A DNA stretch of 37,264 nucleotides from Rhizomucor pusillus. Taxonomy: Eukaryota > Mucoromycota > Mucoromycetes > Mucorales > Lichtheimiaceae. The stretch covers positions 1-37,264 of the forward strand of contig FWWN02000369.1 in the NCBI GenBank assembly GCA_900175165.2, read 5' to 3'. Below, piece by piece: positions 1 through 13,053 of this stretch (its first letter is position 1; each line of letters begins with the position of its first letter). The notes under the pieces are model-generated. The model worked only from the letters and a program-made list of their open reading frames with translations, had not been told where the DNA came from and searched no databases. A program made the translations under genes and the position numbers.

Positions 1-143
1 GTCCTGTGCTGTAAGACGAAAAGTGTGTCGTGTTTCGGCGCGGGAACATCAATGAAAAAAGCAACTTCTTTTTCGAGCTTTCTACACTCCAACTTCTCAG
101 CTACTCTGATGGGCAAGCTAATCAACTGCTTGTGCACCTTGAG

Positions 144-3143
<3,000 letters not shown>

Positions 3144-3441
3144 TTCTTGCCCCCTTTCTGCCCTATCTGTTTTGCGCAGTTATTGTTCATAATTGTAGCA
3201 TTTCTTTGTCATTCCATTTCTCCCTGTGTCCATTGAATATAAATTTCATGTATATATTGGAATATTGTCAACATCTCTTGTATTAATGTACATGAAAAAA
3301 AAGAAGGAAAAAGAGTTAGAGCATTGATAGACTTGAAGGAAATTCTACCATCAATAAGAGCATATATAGCATATGCCTGACAATGTCACTTTTCCATATA
3401 GGTTTTGCGATGTTAAGTCGTTTGCAAGATGTATTTATAAG

Positions 3442-6077
3442 TCAGCAAAATCGATTGACTAGGCCGATAGAAACAACGATCACAGTGACCTTGATGCGAG
3501 CATCTAGACGAAGATTCCACAATTTATCTAATATCGGTGCTTGGCCACCCCGCTCTTCTGCCCAATCTTCGATTCCTTCCTGACGAGTTGCTTCCGTTTC
3601 GGCTACCTCTTCCTGATTATTTTTTGGAACATCCTCTTGAGTATCTGCCGTAGCTTCCCGGGTTGACGTTGGCAGGAGTGGTACTGCTTGATATTCTCGT
3701 TGATTTGGTCTGGCGTTGTTTTCGCCTTGGCTGCAAAGCGCAGAGCATATCCACTTTGTCATGGTACCGGTGCTCTGACTGAGATGGTAACTGACGAATA
3801 CAAACAGCGCACTGGACACTATAAAATTCAACCACCATCCGATGCCTTGCGCTGCGCTTGGGTGTGCGAGCACCACGAGCAGTCCCTTGGTATCGCCAGC
3901 GAGCCACATATGGAACTGTCCAATGAACGTTTCGAGAGATATGCGACCAAAGAATATGAAAAACTTGGAAGAGGTGTTGCGAGCCTTGACTGTTGCGTTT
4001 CGGAGCGCAATGAATGCCAAGATGGGGATCCAGGAAATATACGGATGATAATGGTTGTAGACAATCTTGTTTTCACAGGAAAGTTCAAACAAAAAGTAGC
4101 CTGCCATGGCTACCACCGATGCGATCAGCGTCAGTTTCTTTGCCTTGGCATATGACGGATGCTCTTGGAGCCTGTGTTCCGTAAACTTGATCGTGCCGTA
4201 GGCAAACAGCATACCAATGTACACGATCCATGCATCCAATCCAAGACGGAACCGCCACTCTGCTGCGTTCCAATCCACATTGAAAAGCAAACGTAACACG
4301 CTGAATATGTCCTCGAGAACTCCAGGAGCGTGGATCAAGATCGTTGTGGCGACGGCCGCAGCTGCAATTTTTCCGAGCAAGAACCAGGGCGTTGTGTTTG
4401 CTCGATGTCCAGCATACATTGTAATCCATATGATAAGGAACCAGAAGGACACCAGCGGAGTGAAGTAGTAGCTAAGATAATCCGTGTCCATCACGTACTG
4501 CAGGACAAATGTGAGCAGATTCAGGCGCACCATCACATTTAATACCCGCGACAGGCCAAAATCTGCCTTTTTGTAAAAGAAGAAGAAGTGCCCGTAACCA
4601 GTTTGGAACAAATAAGCCGCCACAAGAATACGTATAGGGTTGTAAATGCCGGATATTGAAGATGCGCCAAGGAAATGATATATGAGGATGATTATTTGCA
4701 TCCATCCTTTCCACTCATCAGTCTGGTCTCGGTTGAGGAAACCTTGATCGCCTTCCCGTTTAGATTTGAGGGTCAAAATGCCCGCCGCGAGCGTTGCTAG
4801 ACACAAGGCTCCAAATGCAATGGAATCAAAGTTCTTTTGGGCCTTGCCGAAAATTTGAGTGCGATCCCCGAAATACATGTAAATTACACCCAATCCAAAT
4901 ATGAATAGGGCATCCAACACCTTTTCGCTAGGGAAGATTCGTCTGGCCACAGCCAATAGACCTTTTTCTAAGCGCCGCCCGCTCAGTTCCAGTATCTTGT
5001 AAATTTTCGATTCCGTTTAACCTACCGCTGCTAATAACATAGAGGCCTATAGGTACCCATGCGAGGAAAAATACAAAATAGATAGCTTGGTACCATTTCG
5101 GTACAGGATATTGGAAGCAGCAAGTGCTGTCCAGAGGAAAATGTTTGGGAAGCTGATTGTTGCATCGATAATTCAGTGCAAGCTGGACTTGCGAAGTCGT
5201 CGTTGGTGTATCGAAATGCAGGCCATCTTCGGTAATGTCGTCAATACCGTATGTCATTTTGTTCCATACAAAAGGTATAACGAGCGGTGTCAAGGCATTA
5301 AGGGACTCTTGTCTGTTCTTTAGATAAGTGTTCATGCTATCAACTCTTTCGATAGACATTGTTCGTTGTCGATCTGGTGATAAAAGTTCATATTTTGGAA
5401 CTTCCACGGGAGAAAGAATGACAGCATCGGCCACTCGGCTAGATCGCTGAACGGCATCGAATACTCGATCCATAGCATCCTGCCAATCTTCTTTGTAATT
5501 TTCATCTAGGTAACGCATGTACCAAGCACCGGTACCCATAACCAGCAAGCTAGGCTGGGTCGCCGGGTTGATCGTCTTGAGCATATCGCTCGTTCGAGTT
5601 GTATTCAGGTACGGATCCCACCAAAACTCGAGTGTCAGCTGCAAATCGTTAAATTTGTAAAGTCTATCAGAGTGTTTTTCGCCAGTGGTATCTGCGTCGG
5701 GGCGGATCATTTTCACAAATGAGAAGAATTGCGTTCTCGCTATCGAGTCGCCGACATATAGAACTCGAGAATGGTTTAAACACACCGCTGTCTGCGAGGC
5801 GTCGTAGGTATGCATTAAGCAGCCAGCAGGCTGCCATTTGTTGTGTTTGCTCGGGTCCAGCCACCACCCATCATTAAGCATAGACTTGCAGCGACTTCGG
5901 TCGTTTGGATCTGCAGAGTAAAGCGTTTAGCTCTCATCAGTGCACGTGCAAAGCGCATAGAGATAAGTTACATAGTATATATCGACATATGGAAGCCAAA
6001 AATACGAGTGCAAACGTAATGCAGAGAGCGATTTGAACGAGTTTCGAGTATGCAGTGGATGTTGTCGCGCCACTCAT
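3442..6077 (-). CDS. Cas1-like O-acetyltransferase (PC-esterase plus multi-TM acyltransferase)
   Basis: Homologue of cryptococcal Cas1 and animal CASD1, Golgi proteins that O-acetylate glycans. Exons 6077-5972, 5910-5026, 4967-3442 give 838 aa. Exon 1 encodes a short cytosolic tail and a signal anchor (about residues 12-35). The lumenal SGNH/PC-esterase domain follows, with GDS nucleophile (YVGDSIAR, Ser about 91), WWLDP and W-Q-P-A-G-C landmarks, and the DxxH pair DGLH (about 264-267); all catalytic positions look intact. From about residue 310 the protein is a run of many hydrophobic helices typical of the Cas1p 10-TM acyltransferase domain, then a hydrophilic Glu/Thr-rich stretch and one last hydrophobic segment at the C-terminus. 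The junction across intron 4968-5025 links the two domains in frame. The family suggests acetylation of cell-wall or capsule-like polysaccharide; the substrate here is unknown. It is divergent from the GTPase gene, 180 nt between start codons. Confidence 0.92.
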
Positions 6078-6257
6078 GGTGGAGCATGTCAAGTGAGAGA
6101 AAAGGCACAGAACATAGCTGGGTTTCTTGCTTTAAATAATTAGCTCGTCGGCATTGAGATTGTCGATCCTTTAAACCTTTCTTTCCATCCTTCTTTTCAG
6201 AAGACAACTCCCTATTTCTCCTCCATTTTGTTACATCAATAGCATGGACCATAAATC

Positions 6258-8295
6258 ATGCGCACAGAGGAAACACATAAGGAAAACAGTTCGATATGGG
6301 ACAGGGTTCGTGAACTAGGTGCACTTCCACCTGAAATCGACGATGAAGGCAATGTGGAGTACAAGGTCAGTGCACTCTTGTGTATGCATCTGTGTCGACA
6401 ATTAACTCTTGGCTTTTTAGCTGAAGTTAGTAGACCCCTCACTAGACCGCCTTGATCATTTAATTACACAGCTAAAGTGGAGGTTCGCAACAAACGACTA
6501 TGTGATATTTTATCATATTGCCAACTAACGTTGTCATTAATAGACTATCGGAGGGCAACGGCGAGGCCAGATATGAATTAGGGGTCGACGACAATGGTAC
6601 TTTTGTCGGTATGTTGTATACACTTTTATTTGGACCTGGTAGATGGTCATATCAACATAAGTATATGTTGTCACTAGGTCTATCGCCAGAAGACATGTCT
6701 GCGTCGATGGCCACATTGCGACGTATGGCAAATGCTTTGGATGCAGATGTCTCAGTTATTCGTGAGATACCGCTTGATCAACTTGAGAATGCATTTGGCA
6801 AGGCTAAACCTGGTCGCAAAGTACTGGAAGCTCTCGTGAGACAGCGCCCTTCGGAAGACCAGGAACGTTTCACAGATATTCGCATTGCTATTGTCGGTGG
6901 CCACGGTGAGGGCAAATCGACACTGCTGGGCAGTATCACACATGGCATCAAGGACAATGGACGAGGCCGTGCACGGTTGAATTTGCTGCGCCATCGGCAT
7001 GAAATTGAGTCCGGCAGGACCTCCTCCATATCCCATGAAATTATCGGCTATGACTCACAAGGTGTCATGATCAACTATGCCACTACCCACGTCAGTACCT
7101 GGGAAGATATCTGCGAAATGAGCAGCAAAATAGTTACATTTTTGGATACATGCGGTTACTCCAAATATTTGCGTACTACGATATCGGGTATGAGCGGATA
7201 TGCTCCCGACTATGCATGTCTGGTCCTATCTGGAAACTCGGGGCGGGTCTCTGACATGGCTCGCGAACACTTCTCGTTGGCCTTGATGCTCGATGTCCCG
7301 CTTTTCGTTGTGATTACAAAGATTGATGCTGCATCCGACGAGCAGCTTCGACGCACACTTGGCAAGCTGTTTACTCTGCTCAGGGCCCCTGGCATAGATA
7401 AAGTGCCATTGATAATTCAAAGCGACAATGACTACATATCGTGCGCCTCCCGTTTGGCACACAGAGGGCCTGAAATTCCTATCTTCTTGGTCTCAAGTGT
7501 ATCCGGCACAAATATCGACCGTCTTGGCAAGTTCTTCAATTTTTTGACAAGACCGTTCAAGCACTATGATGATTTACTGGAGGAGCCGGTAGAGTTTCAA
7601 ATCGAAGAAGTTTATTTTCTGCCTGGTAGGGAATCTTGTTTGATGCTCGTTAGGTGATTGTTAACTTTTCATATTGCGTAGACGTCGGCTCTGTCGTAGG
7701 AGGTGTGCTTCGACGTGGTAGAATCAATGTCGAAAGTGAAGAGTCCAGCAGGACGTATCATTTGGGTCCAGATTCTCGTGGAAGCTTTATACCCGTCACC
7801 GTGACCTCTATTCACCGACACCGTGTCCAAGCACGATATATACATTGTGGACAGGCGGCAACGCTAGCTATCAAGGGTGACCAGCTTGATCACCGGATTT
7901 TGCATCGTGGCATGGTTCTTTTGGGGACGGAGAATCCAATGTGCTATTATGAATTTGAAGCTGACGTTAGTGTCCTCTATCATCCAAGCGGTCTTACGGT
8001 TGGCACATGTGGCATCATACATTCTGGATCCGTGCGTCAGAGAGCTCGTGTTATTTCCATCCTCTCTACTACGTCAGAGAAGGATGGATGTGTCGGTTCT
8101 CGCGATTTTGGTCCGGGTTCAGAAGGAGGCGATCCAAACAACAACAAGCATTTGATAACCTCGGGGAATCAAGGGCGTTGTATTTTCCGTTTCATGGACA
8201 AGCCAGAATATTTGCGAACTGACGCTCAGATTCTCTTCATGGAAGGAAAAGCAAAGAGCATTGGAAGGGTATTGAACCTATTGAAGCAAGAATAA
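6258..8295 (+). CDS. GTPBP1/GTPBP2-family translational GTPase
   Basis: EF-1alpha-like GTP-binding protein; animal members act in ribosome rescue and mRNA surveillance. Exons 6258-6365, 6421-6482, 6544-6608, 6678-7625, 7682-8295 (598 aa). The N-terminal region (EEGN-type motif read here as LSEGNGEARYELG) is typical of GTPBP1. G1 is GHGEGKST (about 153-160). The G2 region is strongly conserved (RHRHEIESGRTSS). G3 reads DTCGY (about 235-239), where the family has DLAGH. G4 is TKID. Domain II starts at FLPDVGSVVGG, rebuilt across intron 7626-7681, followed by a complete C-terminal barrel region. Start 6258 is preferred over the ATG at 6244 because only 6258 is in frame. The G3 replacement removes the histidine that normally positions the hydrolytic water, so GTP hydrolysis may be slow or stimulated differently; that is inference. 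The 3' UTR holds an AATAAA signal at 8429. Confidence 0.93.
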
Positions 8296-8642
8296 CTTTT
8301 TTTTGGCTAGGACACTGATAAGTGTAATTTTTCCTAATTCGCCTAACCCCTTATATTTTTCTGCCGTTATTTCTACCTGTTTAAATTACCGCCAATGATA
8401 TTCTATCCGCTAGAACGTGCTACACTCTAATAAAGTAATTCGGTATTCGCCACAAACTGCGTTGCAAACAAACAACGAATTTTGGATGGCATTAGTAGAC
8501 AATGTTCTACGTTTGCTTGTTTGGAGTGTGGTTGCGGGCATTCTGCGAGACATGACATGAGCTTATCAATATAGAGGGAGAAAAAATTCATTTAAAACTA
8601 GATTATTCTTTCGCATTCTATACACACACACGCGTAGAAAGG
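8296..8642. other. Intergenic: GTPase 3' end and subtilase promoter
   Basis: This 347-nt spacer holds a TTTTTTTT run just after the GTPase stop and an AATAAA polyadenylation-like signal at 8429-8434. An A-rich/T-rich stretch near 8578-8610 lies shortly upstream of the subtilase start. No gene was seen. Confidence 0.5.
8429..8434 (+). terminator. AATAAA polyadenylation signal of the GTPase gene
   Basis: Canonical AATAAA lies 134 nt after the stop codon at 8295, in an AT-rich stretch, and is the only such hexamer in this spacer. Cleavage would fall shortly downstream. Confidence 0.45.
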
Positions 8643-10090
8643 ATGAAAGCTACCCTGCTCATACTTGGAAGTCTCGGTGCAATAGCCGCTGCCGCTGCTG
8701 CAAACATCCCCGACGGCCATAGCAGAGATGCTCCCACACATATAATCAAGTTTAAACGCCAACCTTCAAACATGACGAGCAAGTTCGGTAAGGAAATGTT
8801 AGAATGCACCCTGCAGCTAATAATTGATTGCTAATTGCTGAAACAATACAAGCTCGTGATTTCATTGCTACCAAGCACCGCGAATACATCCTCACTACAA
8901 AGCTAAAGAAGCCAAAGTCATCTAAGAACTCGAAGCGAGAAGATGAAGACGAGGATGAGGATGAGCAGGATGAAATAGAAGCTGCAGACTACGATGACGA
9001 CGACGATGAACAGGGTAATACGCAGATGGAAGATGATGACTCTGTGTATGCAGCAAGCTTCGAGCGTCAGCTCTCTCTGGATGCTATCGATATTGGTCCA
9101 GACTTTGTGGCCTTGGCTGGTAACTTCCCAGACAGCGCATTTATTGAGTTGCTGCATGGCGAAGAAGATATCGATTACGTCGAAGTCAATCAAGTGTACA
9201 AGGCCACGTTGATCCCGCCTTACCACGACCAAGTGCATCCCGAAGACGAATTGAAGCTCGTAGAGCAAAAGCAGCTAGAGAAAAGGGATATAAAGGTAGA
9301 AGCATGCCCGAACTGGGGATTATCGCGGATCAATCAGAGACTACTTGGAGATTTCGAATCGTATTCATACGACGAAACAGCTGGGTAAGTTTGACTTATT
9401 ACATTGCTGCAAATCAAGTCTAATTGAAATTTAAACAGGCAAGGCGTTGACGTCTTTGTATTGGATACCGGCGTATATACGGGCCATAGTGACTTTGGAG
9501 GTCGTGCTGTTACTGTTGCGAATCTCGTTGAGCAAGAAGACGACAATGATATGGGTGGCCATGGTTTGTATAGAAACACCAACCAGAAAACTAAAAGCAT
9601 CGATTCTATTGTTCACTATCGGTTTAGGTACCCACGTGGCCAGCAAGATCGCTGGTAAGGTCAACGGTGTCGCCAAGGCTGCAAACATTCGCTCTGTCAA
9701 GATTCTCAACCAACACGGTGATGGGTCAACAAGTGTCCTCATGAAGGGTATCTCTGAGATTATCAAGAACCACACCGCTGGTAAAACTGTCGTCAACCTG
9801 TCTCTGAGTGGACCCAAATCGCGTATCATCGATGAAGCCCTGTCAAAACTTGTCCGCGACTATAACATTCCTGTCTTCGCTTCCGCTGGCAATGCCGAAA
9901 ATGATGCCTGCTACTTTTCTCCCTCGGCAAACGCAGATGTGTTTGCAGTTGGAGCTTCAGACAGCAAAGATCAAGTCGCCCCATATTCAAACACGGGTGC
10001 ATGCGTCGATATTTACGCACCTGGTTCTGATATCTTGAGCGCATGGATCGGAAGCGCTGACAGCACAAGGAGCCTCGATGGAACCAGGTA

Positions 10091-10121
<31 letters not shown>

Positions 10122-10354
10122 CAAAACGAAATAATATTCTCGATTATCTCACTCGCTTTGATGGTTTCAGTATGGCGAGTCCGCACGTTGCAGGTATAGC
10201 AGCAAGCTTAATGTCCAAGCAATCTTTCAAATCGGCAGCAGAAGTCTACGAAGCTTTGAAATCTGCAGCAACAAACGGTGCCTTGACGTTTGCAGACCCT
10301 GATAACACGAATAATCACAATTTATTAGCATACAATGCTGGGTACAGCTCGTAA
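8643..10354 (+). CDS. Secreted subtilisin-like serine protease (S8, proteinase K type)
   Basis: Extracellular or vacuolar endopeptidase. Exons 8643-8787, 8853-9384, 9439-9563, 9628-10087, 10171-10354 (481 aa). A signal peptide is evident (MKATLLILGSLGAIAAAAAA). The I9-type propeptide (about 30-190) starts with THIIKFKR and ends near the KRD site before PNWGLSRIN. The catalytic triad is complete: Asp in VLDTGV, His in GHGTHVA (rebuilt across intron 9564-9627), Ser in GTSMASPHVAG (rebuilt across intron 10088-10170). The oxyanion Asn is in ASAGN. The odd part is an Asp/Glu-dominated insert at about residues 77-113 inside the propeptide, directly after a Lys-rich stretch. The last intron carries a (TA)13 tract. 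The gene converges with the next one, 70 nt between stops. Role: nutrition or proprotein turnover by family; its target is not known. Confidence 0.94.
10096..10121. repeat. (TA)13 microsatellite in the last subtilase intron
   Basis: Thirteen uninterrupted TA units sit 8 nt after the 5' splice site of intron 10088-10170. Length is probably polymorphic; the intron is 83 nt, longer than most here, mainly because of this tract. Confidence 0.95.
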
Positions 10355-10424
10355 TTCCTCTTTTCCCATTAAACTGCTGGCAGAATAATGGAATCATAAC
10401 ATAATTTATGCATTTGTCCATTTC

Positions 10425-11647
10425 CTACTGCTTCATCGCATCGTCGTTGTTACCCTCATTCTTGGCTTCCGCACCGGTGTTTCCAGAATCCTCTACATTA
10501 TCGCCACCCTCTTTCTCGCTTATTTCAAAATCCATGTCCGCTGTGTTGAGGTATTCACTGACGCTTCCGTTATCATCGTCTTGTCCAGTGTTGACCATCT
10601 CGTCAAAGAAATCATTGTTCGCCTCTGACATGTTGCTCTCAACGTTAGCACCTTGTCCATTTGACACGTGATATCCTTGATATGCGTTTACAGAAGCTCC
10701 AGGTGCTGCATTGTCTTTTGGAACATTTGATTCGTCGTTGTTCGCAGAGTTGGCTTGGGATTGATCAATATTTACATGTTGCTGCATATGATGAGGCTGT
10801 CCGGGTGAATGTTGATATGACGAAAGGCCGCCAGGCGTCAGCTCTGGTTCTTGTTGCAAGCCAGGTACTGGAACAGGATGTGACAATCGAGAATCATTCA
10901 CAAGCTCAACACTCATAGATTCTGCAAGCGCAGTTTTTGCTGCATCCATATCCTCAATTAACGGACAAGCTGTTAAGTATTTTCTGATAACTGGCTAGTT
11001 TTCCCGTCTTACTCACTGCTATTGAGGATGCTGTGTTCAATTTTTCGAATAGACTCCAGTATGATTTTGCCTTGTCTTGTAATTTCTTAATATTTTGTTC
11101 CATTTCATTTTCGGTATCTTGTAATAGTGTTTGTTGTTCTTCCTGTAGTAATTGGCATTACTTTAGTGTTCGGGCTCGATTATGCCATTGGTTGCTGCAC
11201 GTACTATCTGCCTTTGGATCTCTTCCTTATTATGCGAGTTATCGAGCTGTGGTGGTAAAACGGATGCTGCGCTGTATGGTGTAAATATCTCGGACAAGTA
11301 GTCGTGGTTTCGCTTATAACGCGCCATGGCGATATCGCGTGCGGAGATGTCATCGAGCTCATCTGTCAGGAATCGTCAGATCAATGCAAAACTTCACGGC
11401 CTGGAGCTTTTGCTTACCTCCAGAAGGCTCTTCGTCCTCGCCGGGTGCTCGCTGCGGCACCTGCAGACAAAACCGTGAATGCTAGTTCATATTTTGTCTC
11501 TGAGTAGAGTCATACTTTATTCTGTACCCGCTTTCTGTGCATAGCTCCTGGATCAGCAACAGGAGCCATTGGTCTCATTTGTGTTGTTCCCATATATTGT
11601 GGAGGTACTCCCACTTGATTTGGCATTCCACGGTATGCTGCAGACAT
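10425..11647 (-). CDS. Nuclear acidic coiled-coil protein, possibly SWI/SNF-RSC subunit Ssr4-like
   Basis: Exons 11647-11528, 11460-11418, 11362-11205, 11142-11017, 10952-10425 encode 324 aa. The N-terminus is Met/Pro/Gln-rich and ends in MHRKR. A central motif ARYKRNHDYLSEIFTPYS is followed by PPQLD; this resembles, from memory, the motif after the conserved domain of fungal Ssr4 proteins, which are subunits of SWI/SNF and RSC remodellers. A predicted coiled coil (about 110-150, Gln/Glu/Lys-rich with LFEKL) follows, then a low-complexity Asn/Ser/Asp tail with DFFDEM and SEYLNTADMDFE. No enzyme motif is present. The gene model is firm because all five exons join in frame and end at TAG 10425. 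The Ssr4 link is tentative: the large N-terminal Ssr4 domain is not visible, so this may be a short paralogue or another transcription cofactor. Its promoter is shared with proteasome alpha-7. Confidence 0.72.
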
Positions 11648-11806
11648 GATCGCAATTTCGTTAAAGAGGAACAGTCGGACGATTGCTGCAGTTTCGCGAT
11701 TTTAAAGTCACGCAGTGCTCCGTTCATCGTCTGGGTTATCCGCGCAAAAGGGCCGCGTAATTCCTCGGCTTGAACCTGACTTGAATACTCTCGAGAAAAA
11801 TCACAA
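11648..11806. promoter_or_regulatory. Compact bidirectional promoter
   Basis: Only 159 nt separate the divergent start codons of the Ssr4-like gene (11647, -) and proteasome alpha-7 (11807, +). Both 5' UTRs and both core promoters must lie here. A CT-rich leader precedes the minus-strand ATG. An open frame crosses this stretch on the minus strand but it runs antisense through the first proteasome exon and is treated as chance. Confidence 0.6.
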
Positions 11807-12970
11807 ATGACATCCATAGGCACAGGAGTAAGGTTTATTGCATTACTGTTTGCATTCATACTTGCTAACCAGTGCTTGTGGTCTGCTTGTTTAGTACGAC
11901 CTCTCAGTTTCTACTTATTCCCCTGACGGTCGCGTTTTCCAAGTAGAGTATGCCAATAAAGCGGTAGACAACAGCGGGTATGCTTGACCATTACGCCGAT
12001 TACGAAAGTACAATGTTGCTGACTATATACAGGACCGCTGTTGGTTTGCGAGTGAAGGATGGTGTCGTCCTTGCTGTTGAAAAGCTCATCCAGTCAAAAC
12101 TGCTAGTCCCTGGAGCCAACCGACGTATCCAGAGCGCCGATTTACACATTGGAATAGTAAGCAAACGACGTTACCATGCTGCTGCGAGGAAAGGTGTCTC
12201 AAACATATGGACAATTGCAGGCATCTGCCGGTCTGATAGCCGACGGTCGACATCTTGTTAAACGCGCACGCGACGAAGCCCAAGCTTGGAGAGATATCTA
12301 TCGACAGCCGATTCCAGGAAAGGTAGCGGATTTCAAGATTGTTGTTTGTGGATATTATTCAATATTGATTCAGTTTGCGTTTAAAGACTATAGCAGACCG
12401 TCTAGGTCAATACGTTTCCGCATACACATTATACTCCAGTGTACGTCCCTTTGGCTGCAGCGCTATAGTCGCCGCTGTGACAGACGAAGAACCTTCACTT
12501 TACATGATTGAGCCTTCTGGCGTATATTGGGTGAGTTTATATCAATTTCGACGTATCGAACAATCTTCTAAGTTCCATTCCAGGGATACCACGGTTGCGC
12601 GGCAGGCAAAGGAAAGTCAGTTGCAAAGACCGAGATCGAGAAACTTGACCTTAGCAACATGACTGTCCGTGAAGCAGTAAATGAAATCACTCGAATGTAA
12701 GCATCCCGTCCATAGCAGTCGACAAGGGATATTAATCATTATCATTTATAGCATCTACACTTGTCATGACGATGCAAAGGACAAGGACTTTGAACTTGAA
12801 CTTAGCTGGATCTGCGCAGAATCAAAGTACAAGCATCAGTTCGTGCCAAATGATATCAAAGAAGAGGCTGAAAGATTGGCAAAGGTAAGATAGCTCGTTG
12901 ATACATGTATTTCATTCATATAAACATATGTATTTCAAAGGAATCGATGGACGAGGAAATGGAAGATTAA
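11807..12970 (+). CDS. PRE10: 20S proteasome subunit alpha-7 (PSMA3/Pre10 type)
   Basis: Structural alpha-ring subunit of the 20S core particle, cytosol and nucleus; non-catalytic. Eight exons: 11807-11827, 11895-11977, 12033-12156, 12221-12322, 12387-12530, 12584-12696, 12752-12884, 12941-12970 (249 aa; family about 250-260). Exon 1 codes only MTSIGTG, and splicing yields the alpha-subunit N-terminal signature [21 protein letters not shown]. Later landmarks: [18 protein letters not shown] and KTEIEKL, followed by the acidic C-terminal tail ESMDEEMED typical of alpha-7 (alpha-3 in the human naming). The acidic tail and [12 protein letters not shown] favour PSMA3 over other alpha subunits. Seven introns in 1.2 kb is the densest splicing among the shorter genes. 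It converges on RAD7 with 83 nt between stops. Confidence 0.95.
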
Positions 12971-13053
12971 CGATGATTCGCAGCTGAATAAAGCGAAGAT
13001 TTTTAAAACAGTACAGCAATGCTACGAATTTGTATACGATTTGAATTTGAAAT

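Noticed and set aside
11575..11859. A 94-codon minus-strand ORF with an ATG, upstream of the Ssr4-like gene.
   Set aside because: It overlaps antisense the first proteasome exon and the 5' UTR of the minus-strand gene. The ATG at 11647 in another frame gives a five-exon CDS that joins perfectly.
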